A stretch of 64,000 bases of DNA from Bemisia tabaci (GCF_918797505.1 NC_092794.1:35578122-35642121), one strand, 5' to 3'. Counted from the stretch's first letter, positions 1-10,980 are shown. The notes: generated from the sequence alone by a model not told the origin. Program-made: numbers and translations.

Positions 1-370
1 TGGTAAAAGTATCTATACTACAAGCTCCGAGACCTACTAATTTTGCATGACTGGTAACGCTTAGTTCCAGCGTTCTACCGGGCCCATTTTCATGATTTTT
101 GCGGCTATCGACGGGCCATTGTCTCTAGATGAGTCCGCTTTATTCAAATTTTCAAAATACGATCCACGATTTTTTATTATACGTGGTAAAGTTGTGAATT
201 TACCCATTTAAACCATGTAAATTTATGTTTTTTGTCATAGTTTGTTCGAGCGTTCTACTGGGCCGATTTCCATGATTTTTACGCTTATTGACAGGTGATA
301 GTCCCTAGATAAGCCCCCTCTCATCAGATTTTGGAAATAGGACCCAAAATTTCATACAATCAAGTTATAA
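1..370. repeat. Two diverged tandem copies, period about 181 bp
   Basis: The block beginning GCGTTCTACCGGGCC near 70 recurs as GCGTTCTACTGGGCC near 251, followed in both by CATGATTTTTRCG and a shared TCTAGAT/CCTAGAT segment. No coding potential is evident. Confidence 0.6.
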
Positions 371-424
371 AAGTGAGCGAATTTACAGAATGCTCCGCAA
401 CTGCTCCCGCTATGCGCAGAAGGT

Positions 425-582
425 TGCACAGTGGCTGAGTAGTCTGCGCATTAGCTCTATTTATCAACACAAGATTCGCCCCGGAAACTTCAAGATGAGC
501 AGTGACAGAGTCGTCTAAGACGTCGGAAGCGCCCACACGTTTCAAGATGCAAGTTCGATTCCTGACTCCTCAGCCACTTAGA
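425..582 (+). ncRNA. Weak tRNA-like / SINE-like segment
   Basis: AGTTCGATTCC at 552-562 is close to a pol III B box. GTGGCTGAGT at 431-440 resembles an A box and also pairs with ACTCCTCAGCCAC at 565-577. The A-B distance (about 115 bp) is too long for a normal tRNA. This could be a decayed SINE head or coincidence. Confidence 0.2.
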
Positions 583-693
583 CCTGATTATCATCATTCG
601 TTGTTTTACTGCAATGTTTCATTAATCAGTCATTGAAAAACGCGTCCTTTTGACTTCAAAATTTTTTTGTTTCTTTATTCGTCAAAAACAAAA

Positions 694-696
<3 letters not shown>

Positions 697-740
<44 letters not shown>
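697..740 (-). repeat. Poly(A) tail of the LINE (T run on +)
   Basis: An uninterrupted T homopolymer directly downstream, in minus sense, of the LINE 3' UTR. It marks the 3' end of the element. A GC-rich UTR of about 700 bp lies between the ORF2 stop and this tail. Confidence 0.75.
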
Positions 741-742
<2 letters not shown>

Positions 743-1442
743 TAATGAGGGGAAAAATTCGCTACAGTGCCCCCATCATGAGGGTCGCCAAGACGCCCCT
801 CATGAAAAGGGCCCACCGAATACCGGGACGGCAACGACCATCAGCTGGTGAAGAGCCGCCGAGGCGACCCCTAACCGACCCGACCGCTGTGAGATGGGAA
901 GACCCGGTTATGTGGGGGTGAAGCACGCCTCTGTGTTCCGTACCCACTAAACGACCCCTCCAGGCCACACCCCGTGCAAGTGTGGCCCATCGGACGCTCT
1001 ATCCTCCCGTCGGACGTCCCTAAGGCACTCTTCGAACGGCAGTCCCCGACCCCGGCCCCGGTTTAGCCGGCGCCCCTCAGGCCCCCCCACTTAAAGGGAG
1101 GGTCCCCCCATCCCCCGGGACCGATCTGCCGAAGCCATCATTGTACCTGGAGTCAAGGGCGTAGGAGGAGAGCCTAGGCCCAGCTTGCGCCAAACCCTGC
1201 GACAACCCCACGGCAGGGCTCTGGAGCCGAGAACTGGAGGGCAGGGAGGGCAGACCAGCTACGTCTCGCTCAGCCCTCGAGGCACCCGATCTTATGCGGC
1301 CCCAGAAGGGGGCAGCCTACACATGACTCAGCTCCGCGGGTGCGTCGAACCCGATATCCCCAATTGGATAGCTTGCGGTAAACAGGGCCAGAGACCCGAG
1401 GGTTTCTGGCCCACTAGAGGCATCCGTTATCCATTATCCATC
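741..1442 (-). other. LINE 3' untranslated region
   Basis: GC-rich non-coding sequence between the ORF2 stop (1443-1445) and the poly(A) tract. The ORFs here (667-921, 762-968, 1185-1469) show no recognisable family and reflect base composition. Confidence 0.6.
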
Positions 1443-4400
1443 TCATTGTCCATCTTTACGTTTGCATGACATAACACGTGTCGCGAATCGCTCAAATGCT
1501 AGCCAATTTCCTTTGCTCTCCAGTAGCACACCCATTAGCTCTTCCGGGGGCGGGATGGGACCAATAACCCCCTCAAGTTCCCGCCTTTCCGCAGTCCATC
1601 TGTCACAGTTGTACATCGTGTGTTCCGCCGAATCACGTTGGCTACATTGAGTGCATTGATCAGAATCTTTGATCTTAAAGCGATGTAGATAAGCCGCAAA
1701 AGAGCCATGGCCAGTCAGCAACTGAGTTGTCGCGAAGTTTACTTCTGCAAACTCACTCCTCATCCACAAATCAAGATCCGGGATCAGTTTTCGAGTCCAT
1801 TCAGCTTTCCCCGTGTTTGAGTACCATCTATCTTTCCAGGCATCATACATCATTTCTTCAGCCATCTTCGGATCTTGCGTGTCAAATCTGGTCTTATGTT
1901 GGAGCAGAAGTAAATCCAAGGGAGGGATTTTCGCTAGCACGTCTAGCGCCTCATCTGACACAGTTCTGTAGGCCCTTGTCACTTTGATCTTGATTGGTCT
2001 GAAGGTTTTCCTCACCCAGCCAGCATAAGTCTTCGTCCTGACAATGTCCGCCCAAACCGGAGCTGCATACGAGAGTATGGAAATGGCCACCGAAGCGATA
2101 ATCTTCCTTTTCCTTGCAGACGGTCCTCCATTATTTGGCATGATCCTAGTTGGGTTTCCAGCAACCCTTTTCACTTTTTCGCACGTTCTTTTGAGATGTT
2201 CTCTGAAATGCAAGCCCGCCGACAGCCATACACCGAGGTATTTGCCATGTTCCTTAGCTTGGATTTCCAGTTGGTCCACTTTTATCATTACATTACGATC
2301 TGCCTTCTTTGCCTTAAGAATTAAGAATTCCGTTTTTTCTATCGCCGTTTCCAGCCTGAGCTCCCAGATCCTTCTTAAGGTGTAAGCCACTGCTCTCTGT
2401 AATTTCCAGATAAGTCCATACATCGTTTTTTCCCAGGCGCTGACCGCGACATCATCTGCAAACGCGGTCAACAAACTATTTTGCGGGAGGGCGCCCCCCA
2501 CCACAAAATCATAGTAGACCAACCACAAGAACGGCGACAAACAGCTACCCTGGGGCACTCCACACGAGGTTTGGATTTCTTCTCAGTCTACTATGATATT
2601 ACGCTCCGTGATATAATCTTGGAGGATTCTGAGCAAATAAGTTGATACGCCTTTTTTCCTAAGTGCTTCAATTATTCCTTCCCACGGTGCGGTGTTAAAT
2701 GCGTTCTTCACGTCAAGCATCACGATCCCAGATGGACGTCCCCTTTCCCATGCTCTGTTTGCAAAATCCACTACTTTCTTGATCGCCATTACTGTCGATT
2801 TCCCCTTCACAAAACCAAACTGGTTTTCTGAAATGAAAATCTCGGCTATGAGTCTGTGCAGAATTAGTTTCTCCAGGATTTTTCCCATAACATCTATTAA
2901 GCAGATTGGGCGGAAAGTTTTTTTGTTTCCTTTAACTCCTTTTGGTAGTAGGATTAAGTTAGCCTTCTTCCATATTTTCGGGAAAAACCCCGAAGTAAGG
3001 GCTTCGTTGAAAACTCCTAGTCCCGTTTCCACGTTAGTACCAAGAAACGCTTTGACCGCTTCCGGGGGGAGTCCGTCCGGTCCTGGAGCTTTTTTGTCTC
3101 TAGTGGTCCTCAGTGCTTCTTCTAACTCGCCTTTGGTGAAAGGTTGGATTTCATCCTCAACTTCAGGTTTTTCGAAGGACGGCAATGGTCTTTCCGGGAA
3201 GAGCTCTTTCACTACCTCAAGTTTTTCTTCAGTACTTAATTCGTCAGCTGGATTCCTTGGTCCCATCTTGCTATTCACGATTTTGTAACCTTTTCCCCAA
3301 GGGTTTTCTTCTAATTCATTTAGTATTTTGTTCCATGATTCCGTTTTTGCCTTGGAGATGGCTTCCTTAAGTTCCTTGTTCGTTTGTCCGTACTCCGTTC
3401 TCGTTCTTTCCAAGTCTGGGTCGTCTTTGCCAATCATTCTGGTCCATTTTCGTCTTAAAGTAACTGGTTTCCTATGTAGTTTTCCAATGTCCTCATTCCA
3501 CCGATACTCTTCTCTCTTTTCCGACGGCGTAATCTTCATCTTCTTCAGGATGTTATTACATTCTCTCGTTATCAGCTGTGTCACCTCCTCCGCAGTCCTC
3601 TTCTCTTTGCTAGTGTAAGTGTTCTGTAACCTAAAAGTCTCCTGGAGAGCCTTCTTATCCTCTTCCCCTCTAATTTTCCATTTCCTGATTTGAAACGGTT
3701 TAATCGGGTTGGAATTTTCTCCTAGTGTGCACAAGATCGCTTGGTGGTCGCTCGCAGTGTTCATATCAATAACCACTTCCCATCTCTTTACAGAGCTCGA
3801 AAGCTTTCCTGACGTGATCGTTAGGTCAACAATGGAGGTACCTCCCCCAGGGGCCAGAAAGGTGGGCGTAGATCCGGTATTTTGGATGATCAAGTTGTTT
3901 GTCTCGACCCACTCTTCCAAAATCAGTCCTCTGTTGTTGCATTCTTTATCTCCTCACGTCTCAGATCTGGCATTCAGATCCCCTGTGATGAGGAAACGTT
4001 CATTAGCCGTGGGGAACTCCCGGGCCAGTTCTTAAAGAACCCTGTTATATTCCTCGTCAGTTAGGCTAGGAGGGAAGTAACAACCAAAAATCGTTATTCT
4101 GCGAAAATCCATTCTGACAAAGCCATTGAAGGATGAGCTCCTCATACATTGACCTAATTTAGTGTCGCAGATTCTCATTGCCAGTCTTTTCTCTTTGTCT
4201 CGAGTCCACAGCTTGTTGTTCGTTTTAAATTCGTTTGCTTCTGATAGCACAAGTACCGAAATTCCTCTTTTCCTTGCTTCTCTATTTACCAGGTCATGAG
4301 ACAATTTACATCCGTTTTTATTATTTGCCGCCATTATCAGAATATCTTTGTTATGCGCCTCCTTGCAGTTGTTGAGGTTGATTTGTAATCCTTTAATGAC

Positions 4401-4532
4401 TCTCGTTCTCGTTGTTGCAGTCACCTTGCCTGTTAATGTCCGTTTCCCAGGGGCTCGCTCCACCGTCTCCCTCGTATCCGTTGAAGACGATGGCCCCCCC
4501 CCCCCCCCTGGCCGAGCACTCCCGATTTCCAT
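1443..4532 (-). pseudogene. LINE ORF2: AP-type endonuclease plus reverse transcriptase, three nonsense stops
   Basis: One reading frame runs from 4532 to 1443, broken only by TAA at 4032-4034, TGA at 3954-3956 and TGA at 2583-2585; there is no frameshift. The N-terminal part is the endonuclease: LQINLNNCKEAH opens the domain, ISVLVLSEANEF follows, then FLITGDLNARS and the closing ASDHQAI. The reverse transcriptase carries KKAPGPDGLPPEAV, FRPICLIDVMGKILEK, NQFGFVKGKST, MLDVKNAFNTA, PQGSCLSPFLW and the catalytic FADD (about 2451-2462). A late C-x2-C-x7-H-x4-C motif (CTQCSQ..H..NC) is the R1-type C-terminal knuckle. A 19-codon stretch at 4296-4352 (NKDILIMAAN...) separates CKEAH from DLVNREARKRG, where the family is normally contiguous; it looks like a 57-bp insertion. 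The gene is non-functional as read but young, given the preserved frame. Confidence 0.8.
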
Positions 4533-5245
4533 GTCGGTCCGTGGGTGTCATTTCAAAACGAGGTTGCTTTCGGACCCACTTGTCGAGTAGCGTTTGTCTG
4601 TCCATCATTGTTGTTGCTGTTTCCCGTTTTCGATCTCCATATTCTGCACCTGGCAGTCACGCGCGTTGTGGCCTTCTTTCTTGCATTTTCTGCAGCACTT
4701 GCTGTAGTCGACCGCGCTATTACACTGATACTGGATATGCCCCGCTTCGTGGCACCTGTAGCAGACGTTTGACTCTTGGTACTCCCTCACGGGACATGTC
4801 GCGAAGCAGATTCTGACGGATCACTATTGAGGACCTCTCTGCTTTTGGCGTTGTCCTTCACCCCGATAAACGCAATCCCGGCTGCGTTCGCTGGTATCCG
4901 GACGTTGACCACATCGAGCCCGGCAACCTTCAACTCCTCCGTGAGGTCATCCTCCGTGAGACTGTTATCCAGCCGCCGCACCACCAGCCTTAAAATGGGC
5001 TCCCTGGCTACCGCTTTTGAAGGGGCTTTCCTTTCTATTGCCTTCTGAAGTCGCTCAGCTCCGATGGCGGTTTCTACCTCAATCTTCATTCTTCCGTCCC
5101 TCGTCATCCCTGCGTCCACGATGAGGTGTGCAAGGTCGCCTACCGTCTCCCGGACGAAACGTTTCATCTCCCCGGCCGATCTGCCATCCGTTTGGATAAA
5201 GACGACGGGTCGTTTCGGTTTATTCGCCGGTTTTACAAAAATCAT
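4393..5245 (-). pseudogene. LINE ORF1: Gag-like protein with two CCHC zinc knuckles, frameshifted
   Basis: The upstream part (5245-4787) has a Gag-like fold region (REPILRLVVRRLDNSL, LDVVNVRIPANAAG) typical of R1-type ORF1. A change of frame near 4790-4800 leads to REYQESNVCYRCHEAGHIQY, continuing to CRKCKKEGHNARDC: two C-x2-C-x4-H-x4-C knuckles that bind nucleic acid. A second shift near 4608 leads into a Gly-rich tail at 4608-4393 that overlaps the ORF2 start. At least two frameshifts make it a pseudogene. It overlaps ORF2 as in the intact family. Confidence 0.7.
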
Positions 5246-5258
5246 TTCATTTTAAATG

Positions 5259-5645
5259 TTAAGTATACCTTATATCGTACTTTTTTGTACACTCTATTTG
5301 GTACACTCCTGCGATATTTTTGTCATGGGATACATTAGAGATATTTAAATTAGTTTTTATATACCTGTTGACACTTTTTTTAATCTTGTCCAGAACGTTA
5401 TGTCTGGTGGACAAAGCAGGAGTGTAGTTTACGTTTTGAAAGTATTTGCCTATTTTTCTGCTCATCGGACCAAATTAATGGAGACTGACAAATTTTTTAT
5501 CCACCTTGTTACGATTTTCTTGTTGTTGCTTCTTGTGAGAAGCATTGGTTTTATGCGTTGTAAGAATTTTATTTACTAAGTATCTAGGACAACGATTTTC
5601 CCTAGCTATTTCTTCGAATAGCTATCTTTTGCTATATATTTTTGT
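5259..5645 (-). pseudogene. Penelope-like element family A fragment, connector plus start of GIY-YIG
   Basis: The minus-strand translation includes NYTPALSTRHNVLDKIKKSV and SHDKNIAGVYQIEC. This is the region after the Penelope reverse transcriptase leading into the GIY-YIG nuclease. It is nearly identical to the plus-strand family A copy at 11580-11900, which allows the comparison: about 7 nt after the IEC codons are missing here, and the domain is lost beyond 5259 where the LINE begins. Upstream minus-strand sequence to about 5645 matches the other copy (ILRR/KHKTNASHKK-like). Confidence 0.65.
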
Positions 5646-5992
5646 AGCTCAAAGCGCGGGAACGGATCCGGTACACTCGTTACGTCACATCTCATGACAA
5701 ATCAGGTCAAACCAGGCCTCCAGTGGTGTGGCACCACTTACAATGTATTTTCCGGAAATTTATTTTTTTAAAAAAAAAAAAAAAACTCACTTGCACGTCA
5801 CATTAATTTAGTTGCGGACGCGTTTCGCTCCAGCCCGTGGATCATCATCAATGTGACTGGTTTTGTTCCTTTCTTCTTGATCCCTCAACTAGTCCTCGTT
5901 CCTCCTTTCTACTTTGTTTAAAATTGTAAACATGGATTGTTGATTCGACTGAGGTCCAAATTAATTTTAAATGGGTGCTTGTGTATGAAGAT

Positions 5993-7175
5993 TGTCTGAT
6001 TTTCGTTTCATTATAAATAAAATTAATCACAATAATTTCTAGAACACAATGTCTCAAAATTCTTAACTCATCAAACCAATTCACAAAATAAAAACGTGCA
6101 AAATGATGTAAAATTGCGATGTTCCCAAGCTGTCTCCTATTCAAGTGCTACGATCAATGTAGCTTAACCTTGGTGATCAGGCAAACAACTCTGCACTGGA
6201 TGTGAACTTTCATCCGCGCAGTAATGAGATCCTTTGTTCAGCAGCGCGCAAATCGCTGTAGCCAATCACTAGTCACTGCGGCGCACGAGACTTGAACTCC
6301 GCCACAACAGAGCCCGCGCAATACAAACACAGCGGCAGCTTTCCCGCCCAATCACACTTGCTTCGCCAACCGACCAATTACAAGAAAGTTGTTTCCTGCA
6401 TTCGTACACAAAAAAAATCTGCATATAAATATACCCACAATTCGCCAATTAATTCACTCTGAATGCAGCAGTCGATCAAGAAGCACCTCACTCTCAAGCT
6501 TTCGACAAGGATCAAGTCAAATCAAGCTAAGCAAGCAGCTGAAGAACGTCCTATGGAGCTCAGCAAGAAATTGGCGCTTTTTGGATCAAGACCGAAGTTC
6601 AGTTTCCCGTTTTATTGGCATCAACGTCAAGCACAAGCGGTCATCATTACACAAAACCCAGCAAATTCATTCTTCTCAAGCATTCAAAATTAATCATCTT
6701 CAAGTCATCTCTAATTCGGACTTGTATAACCCCTCCAATTTGGAGAAGACGATTCTTCTGAATCTGGAATAATAATAAGTGCAATAGCACGTAGCTCTCA
6801 AAATTCAAACCCTTCTGGTTTTCCTGCTCACAGCAGAAGCTGGTATACTATACACCTGGTAACCCTCCAGGTTTCCTATCTAAGGATAGTAGCCGATTTA
6901 CTCTGAGTCAGGTAAAAATAAAAATTCCAAGAAAGGATCTCTTCCAGATCATTAACTCATTTTTTGCTGTCACCTCAAAATCTTTCTCTTCTCAAGCTAA
7001 TTTTCCGAGCCAAGGCAATTTGGGGGGTCGCTACGGCTCTTCACTCGTCTCTCACTTCAAATCCTTATCCTATTCCATCTTTTCTATAATTTCTATAATT
7101 GGTCCCTCGGTACAACTCACTTTCAGCATTTAGGACTAGCATTTTTTTTCACCATTTTTGAGCCGTCATTCTTCA
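5993..7175 (+). mobile_element. Solo LTR (1183 bp), TG..CA ends, 5-bp target duplication AAGAT
   Basis: The sequence begins TGTCTGATTT and ends CATTCTTCA, flanked by AAGAT at 5988-5992 and 7176-7180. The paralogous empty site at about 8203-8215 (opposite orientation, ..CATCTTCA..) has the pentamer once, which defines the insertion independently. No internal coding region remains, so this is a solo LTR, presumably from LTR-LTR recombination. TG..CA ends and 5-bp duplications are usual for Ty3/gypsy and Ty1/copia elements. The orientation is taken from the TATA box. The short ORFs at 6389-6772 are not recognised. Confidence 0.75.
6424..6431 (+). promoter_or_regulatory. TATA box of the solo LTR
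   Basis: TATAAATA, preceded by a GC-richer promoter-like stretch with GCCAATCA/CCAATTA CCAAT-like motifs (about 6258, 6348, 6372). A start about 25-30 bp downstream would fall near ATTCACTCTG (6450-6460). Confidence 0.45.
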
Positions 7176-7916
7176 AAGATGTTTTCCCATACATTTAAAT
7201 CCTTCCTGGTGGATACCTCTTTGAGTGAGGTAGGGTTGAAATCCATGATATGATTCTCATTACAAGCATGGGCTGCTACTGCTGATATATCTTATTCTTC
7301 CTTTTTTACACAGTTAGTATGTTATTTCCCTCTAATTTTTATAGATCCACATGTCCACCCGAAGTAGACCCTCTGACACATTTTACAGTGCAGTTTATAT
7401 ATTTCCACCTTTTTGCTGGCGTCATCATTTCTTTTCTCTATGCATTTGCTAAAATATTTATTAATGTTGGAATTATTGTAGAAACCCAGACTGACATTGT
7501 GTTTTTTGAAAATTCGTTCGAATTTAAAGCAAAATTCGGGATGAAAATCGAATCATCTAAACTTTTCCACTTCCTCGATCTTTTGAAGTGTTGTCCCTGA
7601 TTCTATCTTATGTTTCTTTTTCACCAACATTCAATTAATCGAATTATGATGAAACCCATTTATACCTGCTACCTCGAAAATTTTAGCTTTTTCAGAATTA
7701 AAATTTTCTTCGTTGAGAGGAACCTTTACGATTCTATCTATCATACTCCGGAACGGTGCTAACTTATGGGAGGGCGAGTTGAAACCATTATTTTTTATGT
7801 CGTTTTCTGTATGAGTAGATTTTTTGTAAATACTGAACTTTGATCATTGTCTATTCTGTGAACTAAAATATCTAAAAACGGTAACCTCCCATCTTTTTCT
7901 TCTTTTTTTTCAACAT

Positions 7917-8395
7917 TAATAAATATTTTAGCAAATGCATTGAGAAAAGAAATGACGACACCAGCAAAAAGGCGGAAATATATAAACTGCACTGTAAAAT
8001 ATGTCAGAGAGTCTACGTCGGGTGGACATGTGGATCTATAAAAATTAGAGGGAAATAACATACTAACTGTTTATTAAAGGAAGAATAAGATATATCAGCA
8101 GTAGCAGCCCATGCTTGTAATGAGAATCATATCATCGATTTCAACCCTACCTTACTCAAAGAGGTATCCACCAGGAAGGATTTAAATGTATGGGAAAACA
8201 TCTTCAAATACAAGCACCCATTTAAAATCGATTTGGACCTCAGTCGGATCAACAATCCAATTTTTACAATTTTAGATAAAGTAGAAAGGAGGAGTGCAGA
8301 CTGGTCGATCGATCAAGAAGAAAGGAACAAAACCAGTCATGCTGATGATGACCCACAGGCTGGAGCAAAACGTGTCCTCAACTAAATTCATTTGA
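7917..8395 (+). pseudogene. Penelope-like family B, inverted nuclease half (GIY-YIG plus C-terminus)
   Basis: The plus strand reads IYKLHCKICQRVYVGWTCGS (about 7978-8037), then HACNENHIIDFNPTLLKEV, then KHPFKIDLDLSRINNPIF and a short tail ending near a GTGCAAGTGAGT signature at about 8396. It is joined at 7915/7917 head to head with the minus-strand copy, right inside the sequence between RT end and nuclease. A stop after KIRGK is shared with the minus copy, so both derive from an already mutated master or were duplicated after decay. Confidence 0.7.
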
Positions 8396-8494
8396 CGTGC
8401 AAGTGAGTCTTTTCTAGAAAGTTTTGATCATTTTCTTGTGCGGCCTCCAAGACAAAAAAGTTTTTCGATTTTTCGTTTCATTTTTGTTGAATGT

Positions 8495-9632
8495 ATTTTC
8501 CCGTACGGAATTGGCAGCCCCTTTTCAAATGCAAATATCAAGTCAATCGATAATTGATTGATCAAAATGGAATTCAGAAATGGATTCCTTGCACGTTTAA
8601 ATAGTTGAAACCTTAATTTGATAAATATGAACCGACAGGATAAACCATATTTTTAAGGAAAATTGAAGTCAAGGGGCGATTGTTTACATCTGTCACAGTG
8701 ACAACAGAAGTTGAGGTTTAATTTGCAATAGCCATTTTCATGAGTTTTGACTTTTCAGTCACTACTTGAAGGTAAGTTTTTTTTGTAGATCAATTGCTTA
8801 GTAGGTACCTCAGAATCATGTTAAAAGCCGTAACGGTTTACACTGTTACAAATTCATTCAGATCACACTCCAGCAGTCCAACGCTCAAACATGGATGTAG
8901 CAAGCCAGTTGTTATTTGTTGATATTTCACCTTTCGATGTTCCACTGAAGACACCAAAATGATAGTATCAATCATTGATGATAAAAAAAAACTTACCTTT
9001 GACAATACTGATGAGATGAGGAGACCGGTATGTTTTAGCTGGAGGCAAGGAAAGTAGACGTAGAATCTCTCTTTGGTTACCAGACTTATCGATTAATTTT
9101 TCTGTACCTGTAGTGTTACATTGAAAACACAGAGGAATTTAAAGTAACATAAGTTTACAAAACGTGGGAATGTTCTGAATGATATTGAGATGTTTGTTGA
9201 AGAGTTAAGAATGCTTTACACGCACTGAGAGAACTTCCATGGTTTGAGCGTTGGACTGCCGGAGTGTGTTCTGAATTAATAAGTAACAATGCGTACCATT
9301 ACCGCTTTTAACATGATCCTAAGGTACTAAAAAATTGAGTAACAAAAAAAAACTTACCTTCAAATAGTGACTGAAAAGTAAAAACTCATGAAAGTGGCTA
9401 AATATTGAGCTAACCACCATTTCTGTTATCACTACAGGAGATGTAAACAATCGCCCATTGACTTCAGTTTTCCTTGAAATTAGGGTTTATCCCATGAAGG
9501 TTTTAACCATCTAAACGTCCAAGGAATCCATTTCTGAATTCCATTTTGGTCAACAAATCTATGATTGACTCAATATTTGCAATTGAAAAGCGGCTGCCAA
9601 TTCCTCATGGGAAAATACATTGTAAGTGATAA
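8495..9632. repeat. Foldback: inverted arms 8495-8905 and 9236-9632
   Basis: Arms of about 400 bp: GTATTTTCCC...GGCAGCC on the left recurs reversed as GGCTGCCAATTCC..GGAAAATAC on the right, and GCGATTGTTTACATCT pairs with AGATGTAAACAATCGC. The loop (8906-9235) contains no recognisable gene. Each arm shows a GAAGGTAAGTTTTTTTT motif resembling a splice donor, perhaps chance. Confidence 0.7.
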
Positions 9633-9974
9633 AAAAACCGGGTTTGTCATGAGATGTGATGTAACAAGTGTACCGGATCCGTTCCCGTGTAAAAGTGACC
9701 GCTTCGAATGAGTCGGTTCCAAAAACAGCTTTTTTTGAGTGTGAGAGGTCATCTTGAGCTTTTTCAGTAGCGCCATCTTCTTTTTGGGAAATTTGCCATT
9801 GGAATCAGTTATCAATTCGCAAATCCCCGCACCTTGCAACAGGCCCATTAAGTGTTAATAATTATTTTTTCTACAGTAAATTTGATATGATAAGTCAAGT
9901 CGATAGTTGATAAAGAAAGGGAGAAAGGTTAGAAAAAGATTATTAGGCTGATCGCAGAACAGCACAAAAATTTC

Positions 9975-10265
9975 GTGGGATGGGCGCACACACACAAGTT
10001 TGCCCCTACCTTCATAAATTTAAGTAAAATTAAAATAACGAGTGGAGAGAATATCCAATTCGAAAACTCAAATAAATTCAATTTACAACAAAAAATTAAA
10101 AATGTAAACTTACTGTTAAATACTGAAAAGTCTATATCTACTATCCATTACCAAGATCAACAAAAAGTGAGGACCATGCTTCTCAATGACTGTAACAAAA
10201 TTCTAAATAAAAATGATCATGTAAATAATGCCTCGAAACATGATAAGGAGAGAAAATCGTTGTAA
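9975..10265 (+). pseudogene. Possible Penelope-like N-terminal fragment
   Basis: A 96-codon ORF with HKFAPTFINLSKIKITSG near its start and QQKVRTMLLNDCNKILNKN later. The KFAPT block resembles the GPKFA/LGPKF segment at the start of Penelope RT proteins, and Penelope remnants lie on both sides. The match is short. Lys/Asn-rich composition could mislead. Confidence 0.22.
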
Positions 10266-10395
10266 TAAATGTATTAATAAGCCAAGTAAAACAATAGCTG
10301 ACAACAACCTAGATCTCGTTCATGTAGAGAAGTAATGCCATACTCCAGATAGAATGTAAAGAGGTCGATAAAATAGTGTATTACGTTGAGACCAG

Positions 10396-10980
10396 TTGGA
10401 GAACTGCAACACAGGACTTGCCGCGCACTTTAAGGATGGAAACAGCCATAAAACCCCCGCTGCCCCCCTCATTTTTCGTTGCGGAGCAATTAAAAACCGC
10501 GTAAGAACCCTGTATTTCAATGATCCGACTGGTCGCAACGTTTCAAGGGTCCTCGTCAAGTTGGACAGCAGTTTCGGGCAACATTTCTGGCGAATTTCCC
10601 GGTTCTTACAACCTCCGCAACGAAAAATGAGGGGGGCAGCAGGGGTGTTTTGGATGTTTCCGTCCTTAAAGTGGGCGGCAGTCCCTATATTTCAATGCTC
10701 CGCCTGGTCGCGACGTTCCAAGGGTCCTCGTCATGTTGGACAGTGGTTTCGGGCATCATTTCTGGCGATTTTCCCGGTTTTTACCCGATCCACAACGAAA
10801 AATGAGGGGGGCAGCGGGGGTGTTTTGGATGTTTCCGTACTTGAAGGGGGTGGCATTCCCTGTATTTCAATGCTCCGACTGATCACAACGTTTCAAGGGT
10901 CCTCCTCTAGTTGGACACTAGTTTCGGGCATTATTTGTAGTGAATTTCCCGGTTTTTACCCGCTCTACAACCAAAAATGA
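10396..10980. repeat. Tandem repeat, about 3 units of 170-180 bp, preceded by an inverted half unit
   Basis: TATTTCAATGMTCCG recurs at about 10515, 10690 and 10862, each followed by CAAGGGTCCTC, TTTCGGGCA and AAAAATGAGGRGGGCAG. The segment 10400-10500 is a reversed half unit (CCCCCCTCATTTTTCGTTG). The 194-codon ORF at 10396-10980 is the repeat itself read in one frame, not a protein family. Confidence 0.7.

Larger units (their letters stand above)
697..5250 (-). mobile_element. R1-clade-like non-LTR retrotransposon (LINE), near full length, dead
   Basis: On the minus strand the order is ORF1 with CCHC knuckles (5245 to about 4393), ORF2 with endonuclease then reverse transcriptase and a C-terminal CCHC-type motif (4532-1443), a GC-rich 3' UTR (1442-741) and a poly(A) tail seen as a T run at about 697-740. 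The endonuclease at the N-terminus, the FADD catalytic motif, the PQGSCLSP motif and the C-terminal Cys/His motif fit the R1 clade. It sits inside an intron of the NOMO homologue, not in rDNA. The 5' end abuts a Penelope-like fragment at about 5250. I could not identify target-site duplications. Confidence 0.8.
5780..7915 (-). pseudogene. Penelope-like family B copy (RT C-terminus, GIY-YIG), split by a solo LTR
   Basis: Reading leftward from 7915: KDGRLPFLDILVHRIDNDQ is the conserved end of the Penelope reverse transcriptase, followed by a connector. Near 7470-7320 comes IYKLHCKMCQRVYFGWTCGS, the GIY-YIG nuclease core, then HACNENHIMDFNPTSLKEV. At 7180 the frame is cut by an inserted LTR (5993-7175) and resumes at 5987 with PFKINLDLSRINNP. 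In-frame stops (for example after KIRGK) and shifts show decay. A second copy of the nuclease half lies in opposite orientation from 7917 on. Confidence 0.7.
5645..9705. repeat. Outer inverted repeat flanking the family B Penelope complex
   Basis: The segment 5645-5755 (GGGAACGGATCCGGTACACT, then ATCTCATGACAAA and ACTTACAATGTATTTTCC) recurs in reverse complement at 9615-9705. Both arms also border poly-A/T or foldback sequence. It may be a pseudo-LTR of the Penelope element or the ends of a composite element. Confidence 0.55.

Noticed and set aside
667..921. ORF with a poly-Phe run
   Set aside because: It is the LINE poly(A) tail read on the other strand.
4480..4520. Possible hypervariable or recombination site at the C homopolymer
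   Set aside because: A homopolymer in the Gly-rich overlap of LINE ORF1/ORF2; ordinary slippage suffices.
10396..10980. 194-codon ORF as a protein gene
   Set aside because: It is a tandem repeat of about 175 bp that lacks stops by composition.
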